53,407 bases of DNA from contig JAQICC010000370.1 in assembly GCA_027858735.1 (NCBI GenBank), forward strand, positions 1 to 53,407, written 5' to 3'. The position numbers and the translations under genes are program-made. The first letter of the stretch is position 1, and the number at the start of each line of letters is the position of its first letter. The stretch is from Salinivirgaceae bacterium (GTDB lineage Bacteria > Bacteroidota > Bacteroidia > Bacteroidales > SZUA-534). Below, in pieces: positions 17,393 to 24,656 of this stretch. Below the pieces are notes generated by a model. That model saw only the letters and a list, made by a program, of their open reading frames with translations. It was not told the DNA's origin and searched no databases.

Positions 17393-17695
17393 CTAATGCC
17401 ATTTACTTAAGGTTTTAGCATATTAATTCCTCCATCGACTTTCAAACACGACTTGTTCCGAATTTATTTCGGAAGGCTCCCAAGAGCCTGCTTACCTTTA
17501 GGTAAGGAAGACCTACTCCGATTAGGCTTTACAACAACTATATAATTTAATTTGAAGATCGAAATTTCACATTACCATCAAACTTTACAACAGAGACAAA
17601 GCTCCCTATGGGGGAGTTGCCTGCCTGAACTATTCGAGCAGGTTCGAAAGACTGAGGAGGAATATTCGATCAAAAGCTTAAGTAAATGGCATTAG
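17393..17695. repeat. 303-bp element bounded by 24-bp inverted repeats
   Basis: The arms at 17393-17416 and 17672-17695 are reverse complements with one mismatch in 24. Inside are a hairpin TTCCGAA/TTCGGAA (17456-17462 and 17468-17474), a CTTACC/GGTAAG hairpin near 17490-17505, and a GGGGGAG-type segment near 17610. There is no open frame for a transposase. This could be a MITE-like or palindromic repeat element. No target-site duplication is evident. Confidence 0.65.
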
Positions 17696-17812
17696 GTAAA
17701 TGAGACGTTAATCATCTCTATTTGGTATTTTATCACCCCCTTTTGGTACAGCTATCTCCTCAATCATGAATTTTTATCTAAGCTCTTGGTTTAACTAATT
17801 GATATTTTTGAA

Positions 17813-17820
17813 TACCAATA
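17813..17820 (+). promoter_or_regulatory. -7 promoter box for uxaE, with a leader hairpin
   Basis: The plus strand reads TATTTTTG, matching TAnnTTTG, about 90 bases before the ATG at 17911. The leader carries a perfect 7-bp hairpin (ATTCTTA at 17845-17851, TAAGAAT at 17855-17861). Confidence 0.4.
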
Positions 17821-17910
17821 ATACGCAGGCAATATGTTAGGCTTATTCTTAAGGTAAGAATATTATTAGATGGTGTAAATACTGAAATAAAATAAATAAA
17901 ATAAGATATC

Positions 17911-19155
17911 ATGTTAATAGAAAAATATTCATTTGGAACTGGTGATCGCTTTGGGAAAGAAGGGAAAGCACAATTAGCAGCAATTCAGGAAATTAATAAA
18001 TTAGGATTTAATGTTGTTCCGGTTTGGAATAAAAGCTACCGAGAGCATACAATTGTTAAAACAACGCAAACTTCAGTTGCTAATGAGGCCTCCGAGGCTG
18101 TTAAAGCCAATGCATATGATGGTAATTATTATGTAGATGCCGATCATATTAGCATGGCTATTGTAGATCAGTTTGTTGATTTTAGCAATTTTTTTACCAT
18201 TGATGTGGCGCATTTTATTGGTCAAAAAGCTAATGACACAGAAAAGATTGCATTTATTAAGAATCATGCTAAATACATTGGCGAATTTTTAATACCTGGT
18301 ATTGATGAAAAATTTGATGTAAGCGAAGAATTTTTGGGGGTAGTAGCCGATAATTATCTTAATGCAATTAAAGAGGTGAAAACCATTTACGATCATATTG
18401 TATCAAAAATAGGTGCTGATAATTTTATACCTGAAGTATCGATGGATGAGTGTGAAATAGCCCAGTCACCGTTAGAATTATTTTTTATTTTGGCAGAATT
18501 AAAGCGTTTGGGTGTTGAAGTTCAGACTATTGCACCAAAATTTACGGGGTTATTTGCAAAAGGTGTAGATTATATTGGCGATGTTGATCTTTTTGCCTTA
18601 GAGTTTGAACAAGATGTAGCTGTAACGCTGTTTGCTATAAAAGAATTAGGTTTGCCAACTAGCCTAAAATTGAGTGTGCATAGTGGAAGCGATAAATTTG
18701 GTATTTATCCAGCTATGAGAAAGGCCATTACTAAATTAGATGCAGGTATTCACGTAAAAACTGCCGGAACCACATGGTTAGAAGAAGTAATTGGGTTAGC
18801 TCAAGGGGGGGGAGAAGGTTTAGTCATTGCCAAAGAAATATATGCAAAGTCGATGGCTCGATTCGATGAACTAACAGAACCATATGCAACGGTTTTGGAT
18901 ATTAAAAAAGCTGATTTGCCTTCAATTGATCAAGTAAATTCATGGACTAGTAAACAGTTTTCTGATGCTTTAACACACAACCAGACATGTGCTGATTATA
19001 ATTCTAGTTTTAGACAACTCATTCATGTGGGATATAAAATTGTGGTTGAAATGGGTGATAGGTATATGGTCGCTCTAGATATATATCGTGATATTATAGA
19101 AAAGAATGTTACATACAATATACTCCAACGACATCTGAAATTACTCTTCGTTTGA
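17911..19155 (+). CDS. uxaE: Tagaturonate/fructuronate epimerase (UxaE family)
   Basis: This 414-residue cytoplasmic protein matches the UxaE family, which interconverts D-tagaturonate and D-fructuronate, so that galacturonate and glucuronate degradation can share steps. Shared blocks with the Thermotoga enzyme, from memory, include GTGDRFG at the start, DADHI, EVSMDE with a following SP pair, LKLSVHSGSDKF, HVKTAGT and RQLIHVGY. The conserved acidic and histidine residues in DADHI and HSGSDK are likely metal ligands. Compared with the Thermotoga protein of about 480 residues, it lacks an N-terminal stretch of about 80 residues. Its own promoter and a strong terminator frame it as a single-gene unit upstream of the HTCS regulator. 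Confidence 0.83.
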   Translation: MLIEKYSFGTGDRFGKEGKAQLAAIQEINKLGFNVVPVWNKSYREHTIVKTTQTSVANEASEAVKANAYDGNYYVDADHISMAIVDQFVDFSNFFTIDVAHFIGQKANDTEKIAFIKNHAKYIGEFLIPGIDEKFDVSEEFLGVVADNYLNAIKEVKTIYDHIVSKIGADNFIPEVSMDECEIAQSPLELFFILAELKRLGVEVQTIAPKFTGLFAKGVDYIGDVDLFALEFEQDVAVTLFAIKELGLPTSLKLSVHSGSDKFGIYPAMRKAITKLDAGIHVKTAGTTWLEEVIGLAQGGGEGLVIAKEIYAKSMARFDELTEPYATVLDIKKADLPSIDQVNSWTSKQFSDALTHNQTCADYNSSFRQLIHVGYKIVVEMGDRYMVALDIYRDIIEKNVTYNILQRHLKLLFV

Positions 19156-19167
19156 GTGATTTATTCT

Positions 19168-19202
19168 GAGGCTTTTGATTTTTTTTCAAAAGCCTCTTTT
19201 AA
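19168..19202 (+). terminator. Intrinsic terminator after uxaE
   Basis: A perfect 11-bp stem (GAGGCTTTTGA at 19168-19178, TCAAAAGCCTC at 19186-19196) is followed by TTTTAATT. Confidence 0.85.
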
Positions 19203-19221
19203 TTAGCACTCTATAGGCTTA

Positions 19222-19229
19222 TAAATTTG
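19222..19229 (+). promoter_or_regulatory. -7 promoter box for the HTCS gene
   Basis: The plus strand reads TAAATTTG followed by T, matching TAnnTTTGY. Transcription would start near 19236, about 20 bases before the ATG at 19255. Confidence 0.45.
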
Positions 19230-19254
19230 TATATTGTTGTTTTGAGTTTTTGCT

Positions 19255-22200
19255 ATGATTAAGATTACATATGTTTTTTTATTTTTAACCTTTTTACTGT
19301 CTAGACATGTAAATGGACAAATACAAAACTCTCTATTTAAGAATTATATGGTACAAGATGGCCTTGTTGATGAAAAAATTCATTGCGTTTTTCAAGATTC
19401 AAAAGGCTGGATATGGGTTGGAACCGATTATGGTGTTTCAAAATTTGATGGCTATGAGTTTATTCAACTGAATTTGAACGATTCAATTAGTGCTATTCTT
19501 GCTAAATCGTTAGTGCGCAATATATTTGAAGATTCACACGGAAACATCTGGATAGGGAGCGACATAGAAGGGGTTTTTCAATACATATCAAGTGAATATA
19601 AACTTGTTCAGCATTTGAAGGGAAGATCGGTTTGGGATTTTTACGAAAGCGAATCGAATAAACTTTTGGTTGCGACTACTGATGGTTTATTTTCTTTAGA
19701 CACTAAAAATTCTGCAACTAATCTAATTGTAAATAAAAAAATCAATGATTTGACCAGCGATTTTATTCGTAAAATTTATGTTGATAATACCAAAAGGATA
19801 TGGTTAGGAACCGATAATGGCATTACTGTTCTAAATTCCGATTATACTTTATATAAGAAATATTTGGTAGGAGACAATTATGCGGTCCTTGAAAACGAAG
19901 TTTGGGATATTTTTTTGGATGATGAAAACCAAATTTGGGTAGGTACTTATTTGGGTGGGGTAAAACAATATAATGAAAGTTCTGATTCGTTTACCAATTT
20001 TACATTAAATGTAAATAATGATAGATCCCATACCGTGCGCACTATTATTCAAGATAAAAATGGCGATATATGGTTTGGAACCAGAGGCGGACTTTACAGT
20101 TTTGATTATGCCACATGTAAAATCCGATTCTATGAAGAGGATATTCAGGACGATAACAGTCTTGTGCATAACTCGGTACTCGCCTTGCTAATAGATAAAA
20201 AGGGGGATCTTTGGGTTGGTACACGAAATGGTTTGAGTTATCTGAATTTTAATAATATAGCCTTTGGATACATTTCAGCTAATAGTTCACAAAGAATGCA
20301 CCTTAACAATAGTGAAGTTTATGAACTATGGGAAGATAATCAGAAACAACTTTGGATAGGTACCGAAAGTGGCGGTGTAAATATTTATAATCCTAAAACT
20401 AATAGTATAAAGTATTTAACGGAAACAAATGGATTGTCAAACAACTGTATTAAGGCAATTTCGCCGGATGGTCTCGGAAATGTATTAATTGGCACTTATC
20501 TGGGTGGATTAAATCAGTACAATCCAATTACAGGTCGAAACAAAATTTTCAAGAATGATCCGAATGATTCTACTACTATAAGCGACGATGCAGTTTGGTT
20601 AATTTTTACCGATAGCCATGGTAGGATATGGGTAGCAACTTCAAAAGGGGCCGATGTTTTTGATCCGATAAGTGGGACATTTCAACGTAAAGGAAAGAAA
20701 TTCAAGTTAGGCTGGGTGGATACCATACATGAGGATAACGAGGGTAACTTCTGGATTTTCTCTACAGACAAAAATATTTTAACCTGTGTGCATCCTGATG
20801 AAAGCTTGGATGAATATACTATTGAATCACGCTCTTTATGCAATGATAATCTAGGTAATGTGTGGATTGGTTCTTTAGGAGAAGGACTTATAAAGTTTAA
20901 TTTAAAATTAAATACTTTCGATACATTTACCGTTGATAGCGGCTTGTGCAGTAATGTGATTTTAGGGGTGGTTAATGTTAATAACACACATCTCTGGATT
21001 AGCACTAACAATGGTTTGTCAAGGTTTAACTTGGCTACAAACCAGTTTAAAAATTTTTATGGTACAAACGGTTTAATAAATTCTAAGTTTAATTATGGAG
21101 CTTACGATATAATATCCGATAATATATTAGTATTTGGAGGGAACCGAGGAGTCGATTTTGTTTTTTTAGATAAGCTAAAAGACAATAACTACATTCCTCC
21201 TATTGCAATTACTGGTTTTCGAATTTTTAATAAGATGGCAATCGTAAATCACAATAAAAAATCAGTTTTAAACAATTTTATTGATGAAACGGAGGCTATT
21301 GTATTGCCATACTTTCAGAATATGATCTCGTTCTCCTTTTCATCGCTTGATTATTCCACACCACAGAAAAACAAATATAAATACATGTTGCAAGGTTTCG
21401 ACAAAGACTGGAATGATATTGGTGCGAACCGAAGTGCAAATTACACAAATCTCGATCATGGCGATTATGTTTTTAAGGTAGTAGGGAGCAATTCAGATGG
21501 TATATTTAATACAGAAGGAACTGAATTGAAAATTACCATATTGCCGCCTTTTTGGAAAACTATTTGGTTTCGGTTGTTGATGTTACTTGCAATATTGTTT
21601 CTATTTTATATTGTTTATCTGGTTATTATAAACCGAGAAAGGCTTAAGAATCAACTGTTTCTTGAACGTCAATCGGCTCGAAAGTTTCAAGAGTTAGATA
21701 GACTAAAGCACCAGTTTTTTATGAATATTTCGCATGAAATAAAAACACCATTGTCGTTAATAACCGGACCATTAAACCAGTTGCTTTCCAACAAAATTAT
21801 TGATGATAAAAATCAAGGTTTACTTGCAATTATTAATCGTAATACAACCAATTTAAGTAAATTGGTAAGTCAATTACTTGACTACAGAAAATTGGAAACA
21901 GGTAATTTAAAACTGAATTTGAAAAAAGGTAATCTTGTAGTATTTGTAGAAGAAATCGTAAATTCTTTTTCCAATATTGCTTCAGAAAAAATGGTTACGC
22001 TTAATTTTCAGATTTTTCAGAAGTCTTTATTTTTATCATTTGATGAAGATAAAATAGAAAAAATATTAAATAATTTAATATCAAATGCTATCAAATATAC
22101 GCTTGATGGAGGAAATATAACCGTTAGTTTGTCTCAGGTTTTATCAAGCGAAATTGAAGAAAATAATACCTATTTACCTTCTTTCGATCCTGAAAAAAGC

Positions 22201-23310
22201 CAGCATGATAGTTATGTAAAGCTAACAGTGGCCGATACGGGTGTAGGTATACCTAGTGAACAGATAACTAGGGTTTTTGATCGTTTTAGAAGAATAGACA
22301 ATAAGGATACTACCAGCTCATCGGGTGTGGGGATTGGTTTGGCTTTAACGAAAGAGCTAATAAAGTTACATAATGGCTTTATTAAGGTTAAAAGTAAGAT
22401 GAAAAAGGGATCGAAATTTACCGTACTCATTCCGAATATAAATATTGAAGAGGATGTCTCAGATCAAGAGAAGAGGATTATCGAGAAGGATCAGGGTGAG
22501 GAAATTAACACCGTAGAAAGTGACATAAAAAATAGCAACCAGCCATATTTGCTAATAGTTGATGATAACCCAGATATACGAGAATTTATTAAGACGTATT
22601 TTGAGCCAGAGTACAAGATATTTCAAGCTCGAAATGGAAAAGAAGGTTGGGAGTTGGCTTTAGAGCAGGTACCCGATATTATAATTGCCGATGTTATGAT
22701 GCCGATAATGAATGGAAATGATCTTTGTCGGAAACTTAAAGGAAACGAATGCACGTCACATATACCAATTCTTATGCTTACGGCATTATCTTCAGCCGAT
22801 CATCAAATTGCTGGAATTGATTCAGGTGCCGATGATTACCTTACAAAACCGTTTGATGTTGGATTGCTAAAAGCTAAAACAGATAATATTTTAGCTATAC
22901 GTAAGTCTTTAAGAGATAAATACAGCAAAGAAATTTTGCTTAAACCTCGCGATATAGTATTAGCAAATCCCGATGAAAAATTTATAAAAAAGTTGGTTCA
23001 AATAGTTGAAAAGAATATTGCAAAAAGTGAATTTGATGTCGACATGATGGCTAAAAGCTTAGGGGTTAGTCGAACACAGCTGTTTAGAAAAATAAATGCC
23101 CTTACTAATATGACACCCAAAGAGCTTGTGCGCGACATTCGCTTAAAACGAGCAGCTCAACTTTTAACACAAGATGTATTAAATATTAATGAAATAGCCA
23201 TCGAAGTAGGAATAAGTGATATTTCATATTTTCGAAAATTATTTAAAGAAAAATATGGCATGAATGCATCGAAATATCAAAAACAAGAAAAGAATAATGG
23301 GAGTTATTAA
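19255..23310 (+). CDS. Hybrid two-component system regulator (HTCS) of the pectin locus
   Basis: This 1351-residue protein joins sensor, kinase and transcription factor in one chain. A signal peptide (about 1-21) is followed by a periplasmic sensor of repeated Reg_prop beta-propeller motifs (IWVGTDYG, IWIGSD, LWVGTRNG and others) to about 690 and a Y_Y_Y domain (about 700-755). A membrane helix lies at about 766-786. The histidine kinase has NISHEIKTPL with H827, then an ATPase domain with DTGVGIP and GVGIGLAL. A receiver domain has D1146 in IIADVMMP, and an AraC-type DNA-binding domain closes the protein. HTCS proteins sense oligosaccharides in the periplasm and activate the adjacent susCD locus, here probably a pectin fragment. 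Confidence 0.96.
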   Translation: MIKITYVFLFLTFLLSRHVNGQIQNSLFKNYMVQDGLVDEKIHCVFQDSKGWIWVGTDYGVSKFDGYEFIQLNLNDSISAILAKSLVRNIFEDSHGNIWIGSDIEGVFQYISSEYKLVQHLKGRSVWDFYESESNKLLVATTDGLFSLDTKNSATNLIVNKKINDLTSDFIRKIYVDNTKRIWLGTDNGITVLNSDYTLYKKYLVGDNYAVLENEVWDIFLDDENQIWVGTYLGGVKQYNESSDSFTNFTLNVNNDRSHTVRTIIQDKNGDIWFGTRGGLYSFDYATCKIRFYEEDIQDDNSLVHNSVLALLIDKKGDLWVGTRNGLSYLNFNNIAFGYISANSSQRMHLNNSEVYELWEDNQKQLWIGTESGGVNIYNPKTNSIKYLTETNGLSNNCIKAISPDGLGNVLIGTYLGGLNQYNPITGRNKIFKNDPNDSTTISDDAVWLIFTDSHGRIWVATSKGADVFDPISGTFQRKGKKFKLGWVDTIHEDNEGNFWIFSTDKNILTCVHPDESLDEYTIESRSLCNDNLGNVWIGSLGEGLIKFNLKLNTFDTFTVDSGLCSNVILGVVNVNNTHLWISTNNGLSRFNLATNQFKNFYGTNGLINSKFNYGAYDIISDNILVFGGNRGVDFVFLDKLKDNNYIPPIAITGFRIFNKMAIVNHNKKSVLNNFIDETEAIVLPYFQNMISFSFSSLDYSTPQKNKYKYMLQGFDKDWNDIGANRSANYTNLDHGDYVFKVVGSNSDGIFNTEGTELKITILPPFWKTIWFRLLMLLAILFLFYIVYLVIINRERLKNQLFLERQSARKFQELDRLKHQFFMNISHEIKTPLSLITGPLNQLLSNKIIDDKNQGLLAIINRNTTNLSKLVSQLLDYRKLETGNLKLNLKKGNLVVFVEEIVNSFSNIASEKMVTLNFQIFQKSLFLSFDEDKIEKILNNLISNAIKYTLDGGNITVSLSQVLSSEIEENNTYLPSFDPEKSQHDSYVKLTVADTGVGIPSEQITRVFDRFRRIDNKDTTSSSGVGIGLALTKELIKLHNGFIKVKSKMKKGSKFTVLIPNINIEEDVSDQEKRIIEKDQGEEINTVESDIKNSNQPYLLIVDDNPDIREFIKTYFEPEYKIFQARNGKEGWELALEQVPDIIIADVMMPIMNGNDLCRKLKGNECTSHIPILMLTALSSADHQIAGIDSGADDYLTKPFDVGLLKAKTDNILAIRKSLRDKYSKEILLKPRDIVLANPDEKFIKKLVQIVEKNIAKSEFDVDMMAKSLGVSRTQLFRKINALTNMTPKELVRDIRLKRAAQLLTQDVLNINEIAIEVGISDISYFRKLFKEKYGMNASKYQKQEKNNGSY

Positions 23311-23342
23311 GCTCAGTTTTTTCAATAAAAGTAATACCCAAA

Positions 23343-23423
23343 TTGAGCGATTACGCTCAATCGATGTAGGAAATGTAAGCTTTTCACCTCACCTATTCGG
23401 TGAAAAACAACATTTCCTGCATC
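23343..23423. repeat. Compound palindrome: hairpin plus 61-base nested stem-loop
   Basis: First comes a perfect 7-bp hairpin (TTGAGCG at 23343-23349, CGCTCAA at 23354-23360). Next, a 14-bp stem with one mismatch (23363-23376 with 23410-23423) encloses a second perfect 8-bp stem (TTTTCACC at 23381-23388, GGTGAAAA at 23399-23406). It is 32 bases after the HTCS stop codon, so it may also end that transcript. Confidence 0.7.
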
Positions 23424-23424
23424 G

Positions 23425-23480
23425 GGGTTATACCTAAGTAAAGCGCCTCTTCACTTTGTTCGAATCGCTCAACTTAGGTT
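23425..23480. repeat. 56-bp palindromic intergenic repeat, copy 2
   Basis: These bases are identical to 61-116 in the same orientation, with the same inverted ends. Similarity stops at both edges except for short scattered matches, which marks a discrete unit. Confidence 0.75.
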
Positions 23481-24022
23481 TAAGTTATAGGTTAAAACTT
23501 CCGAAATAGTTTCGGAATAAGCTTTGCAACCTGTTTGCCGATAAGGCTTTATTGCAGTTACTTTAGTTTCTATAAATTCTAATTTTGAATATCGATTAAC
23601 GAATAATGATTTTAAAAGTGTTCTGCGATTGCTTAATTACCATTATTTCAAAATTCTTAAATCGTTAATCGGTGTTCATTATTCAATTATTTTTAAAGGG
23701 AATTTCATTCTTTGCTTTGTTAAAACTATGGATTTTCAATCTATAGTGGTTTATTTTATATCGAACTGAGGCTAATATATATCTTTTGATAGCGACTAAA
23801 GTGTCAATTATTTACGAATGGGAAGGTTTGGATATTAGGCTGGAAGCCTTACTTAATTTAACCCAAGGCAACTTGGTTGTCCGTCAGACAGGCGATTGGG
23901 GTAAATGTAACAGATAACAAATCGCTCTGAAGGACAAATCATAAGAGATTTAAGTCTAATTTTTTATTGAGTTAACTTATATTTAAGCAGCACTTTCTGA
24001 CAAGAGTTATTTTATTTGCAAT

Positions 24023-24131
24023 GAGGGTGTCTAAAAAGAATGTAAAACAGTAAACAAAAATTGTTTTTGTGTTATTCTGTGTAGCAACTTCTAAAAATTA
24101 TAGCTTTGCACAAAGAGTTTTAGTCACCCTC
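24023..24131. mobile_element. 109-bp MITE-like element with 14-bp terminal inverted repeats
   Basis: The ends GAGGGTGTCTAAAA (24023-24036) and TTTTAGTCACCCTC (24118-24131) are reverse complements with one mismatch. The terminal sequence is of a kind seen at ends of IS1182-like elements, from memory and unverified. The interior has no transposase and includes a small AACAAAAA/TTTTTGT-type stem. No clear target-site duplication was found. It may be a non-autonomous element that landed upstream of the susC promoter. Confidence 0.5.
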
Positions 24132-24486
24132 TTGAAATGACTATATTTTCGGTGCGAAAGGAAATCATATCTTCACCTTTGGTTCGCATGACTAATAAAA
24201 ACACTCCATATACTAAGGTATTGCATTTATGCTTATGCGTTACGGAATTATTAGTGAATAACTAATATGAAAAATCTTAAAAGTTGTATGATTATAGAGG
24301 GATTTAAGAAATAATTAATTTATAAAGTAAAATTATTCTTAAAGCTTGTATGGTGCAGTAAGCTAAATATATAAGTGTTTTTTACGACACTTAATTACCT
24401 TCTTTATGGAACTTTTATGCCCTTATGTGGTACAATTTTCCCTGCAATCGAGAACTTCTCTTAAAGCCTTTTTATTGCCTGCTACT

Positions 24487-24494
24487 TAAATTTG
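24487..24494 (+). promoter_or_regulatory. -7 promoter box for the susC operon
   Basis: The plus strand reads TAAATTTG followed by T, matching TAnnTTTGY. Transcription would begin near 24501, about 30 bases before the small 34-codon frame and 155 before susC. Confidence 0.45.
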
Positions 24495-24530
24495 TACGAA
24501 AAGGTTTACATAATATTAAAACAACACATA

Positions 24531-24635
24531 ATGGTTGAAACGGAAAAAAGAATAAAATTCTATAAATACTTTATAATACTTGGATTAATTGGCATAGCCA
24601 TAGCACTTGTGTTATTGTTTGATTCATTATTATAA
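24531..24635 (+). CDS. Possible 34-residue single-pass membrane peptide
   Basis: This short frame encodes 34 residues: a charged N-terminus (METK-type residues, KRIKFYKYF), then a hydrophobic run IILGLIGIAIALVLLF that would cross the membrane once, and a short tail. It starts about 30 bases after a good promoter box and ends 21 bases before the susC ATG, so it would be the first gene of the susCD transcript. The pattern of charge then hydrophobicity is unlike random AT-rich sequence but short enough to arise by chance. I recognise no family. A leader-peptide role or a small partner of the transporter is speculative. Confidence 0.45.
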   Translation: MVETEKRIKFYKYFIILGLIGIAIALVLLFDSLL

Positions 24636-24656
24636 ACAGCTAACAAATATTTAACT

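Larger units (their letters stand above)
17069..17812. other. Gene-free region rich in hairpins and short repeats
   Basis: No coding region is supported here. The first ~230 bases show nothing clear. After that come a (TC)13 tract, three small hairpins (GCCC/GGGC near 17326-17336, CTCTCC/GGAGAG near 17339-17352, TTCCC/GGGAA near 17377-17389), and the 303-bp inverted-ended element. The last ~120 bases lead to the uxaE promoter. The content resembles decayed dispersed intergenic repeats, not a gene remnant I can recognise. Confidence 0.6.
23311..24486. other. Long intergenic region between HTCS and the susC promoter
   Basis: No gene is supported in this stretch. It holds, in order, a compound palindrome (23343-23423), the second copy of the 56-bp repeat, a TTCCGAAA/TTTCGGAA hairpin (23499-23517) like the one at 17456, a repeat-like stretch near 23860-23900, and the 109-bp MITE-like element. 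The last ~350 bases before the susC promoter probably hold HTCS binding sites, but I could not identify a direct-repeat operator by eye. Confidence 0.6.

Noticed and set aside
17299-17695. CRISPR array
   Set aside because: The repeats here are a dinucleotide tract and palindromes, with no regular repeat-spacer pattern and no cas genes.
24137-24265. A 42-codon open frame between the MITE-like element and the susC promoter
   Set aside because: The composition looks random (cysteine-rich, no signal or domain), it lies before the promoter box, and frames this short are common by chance.
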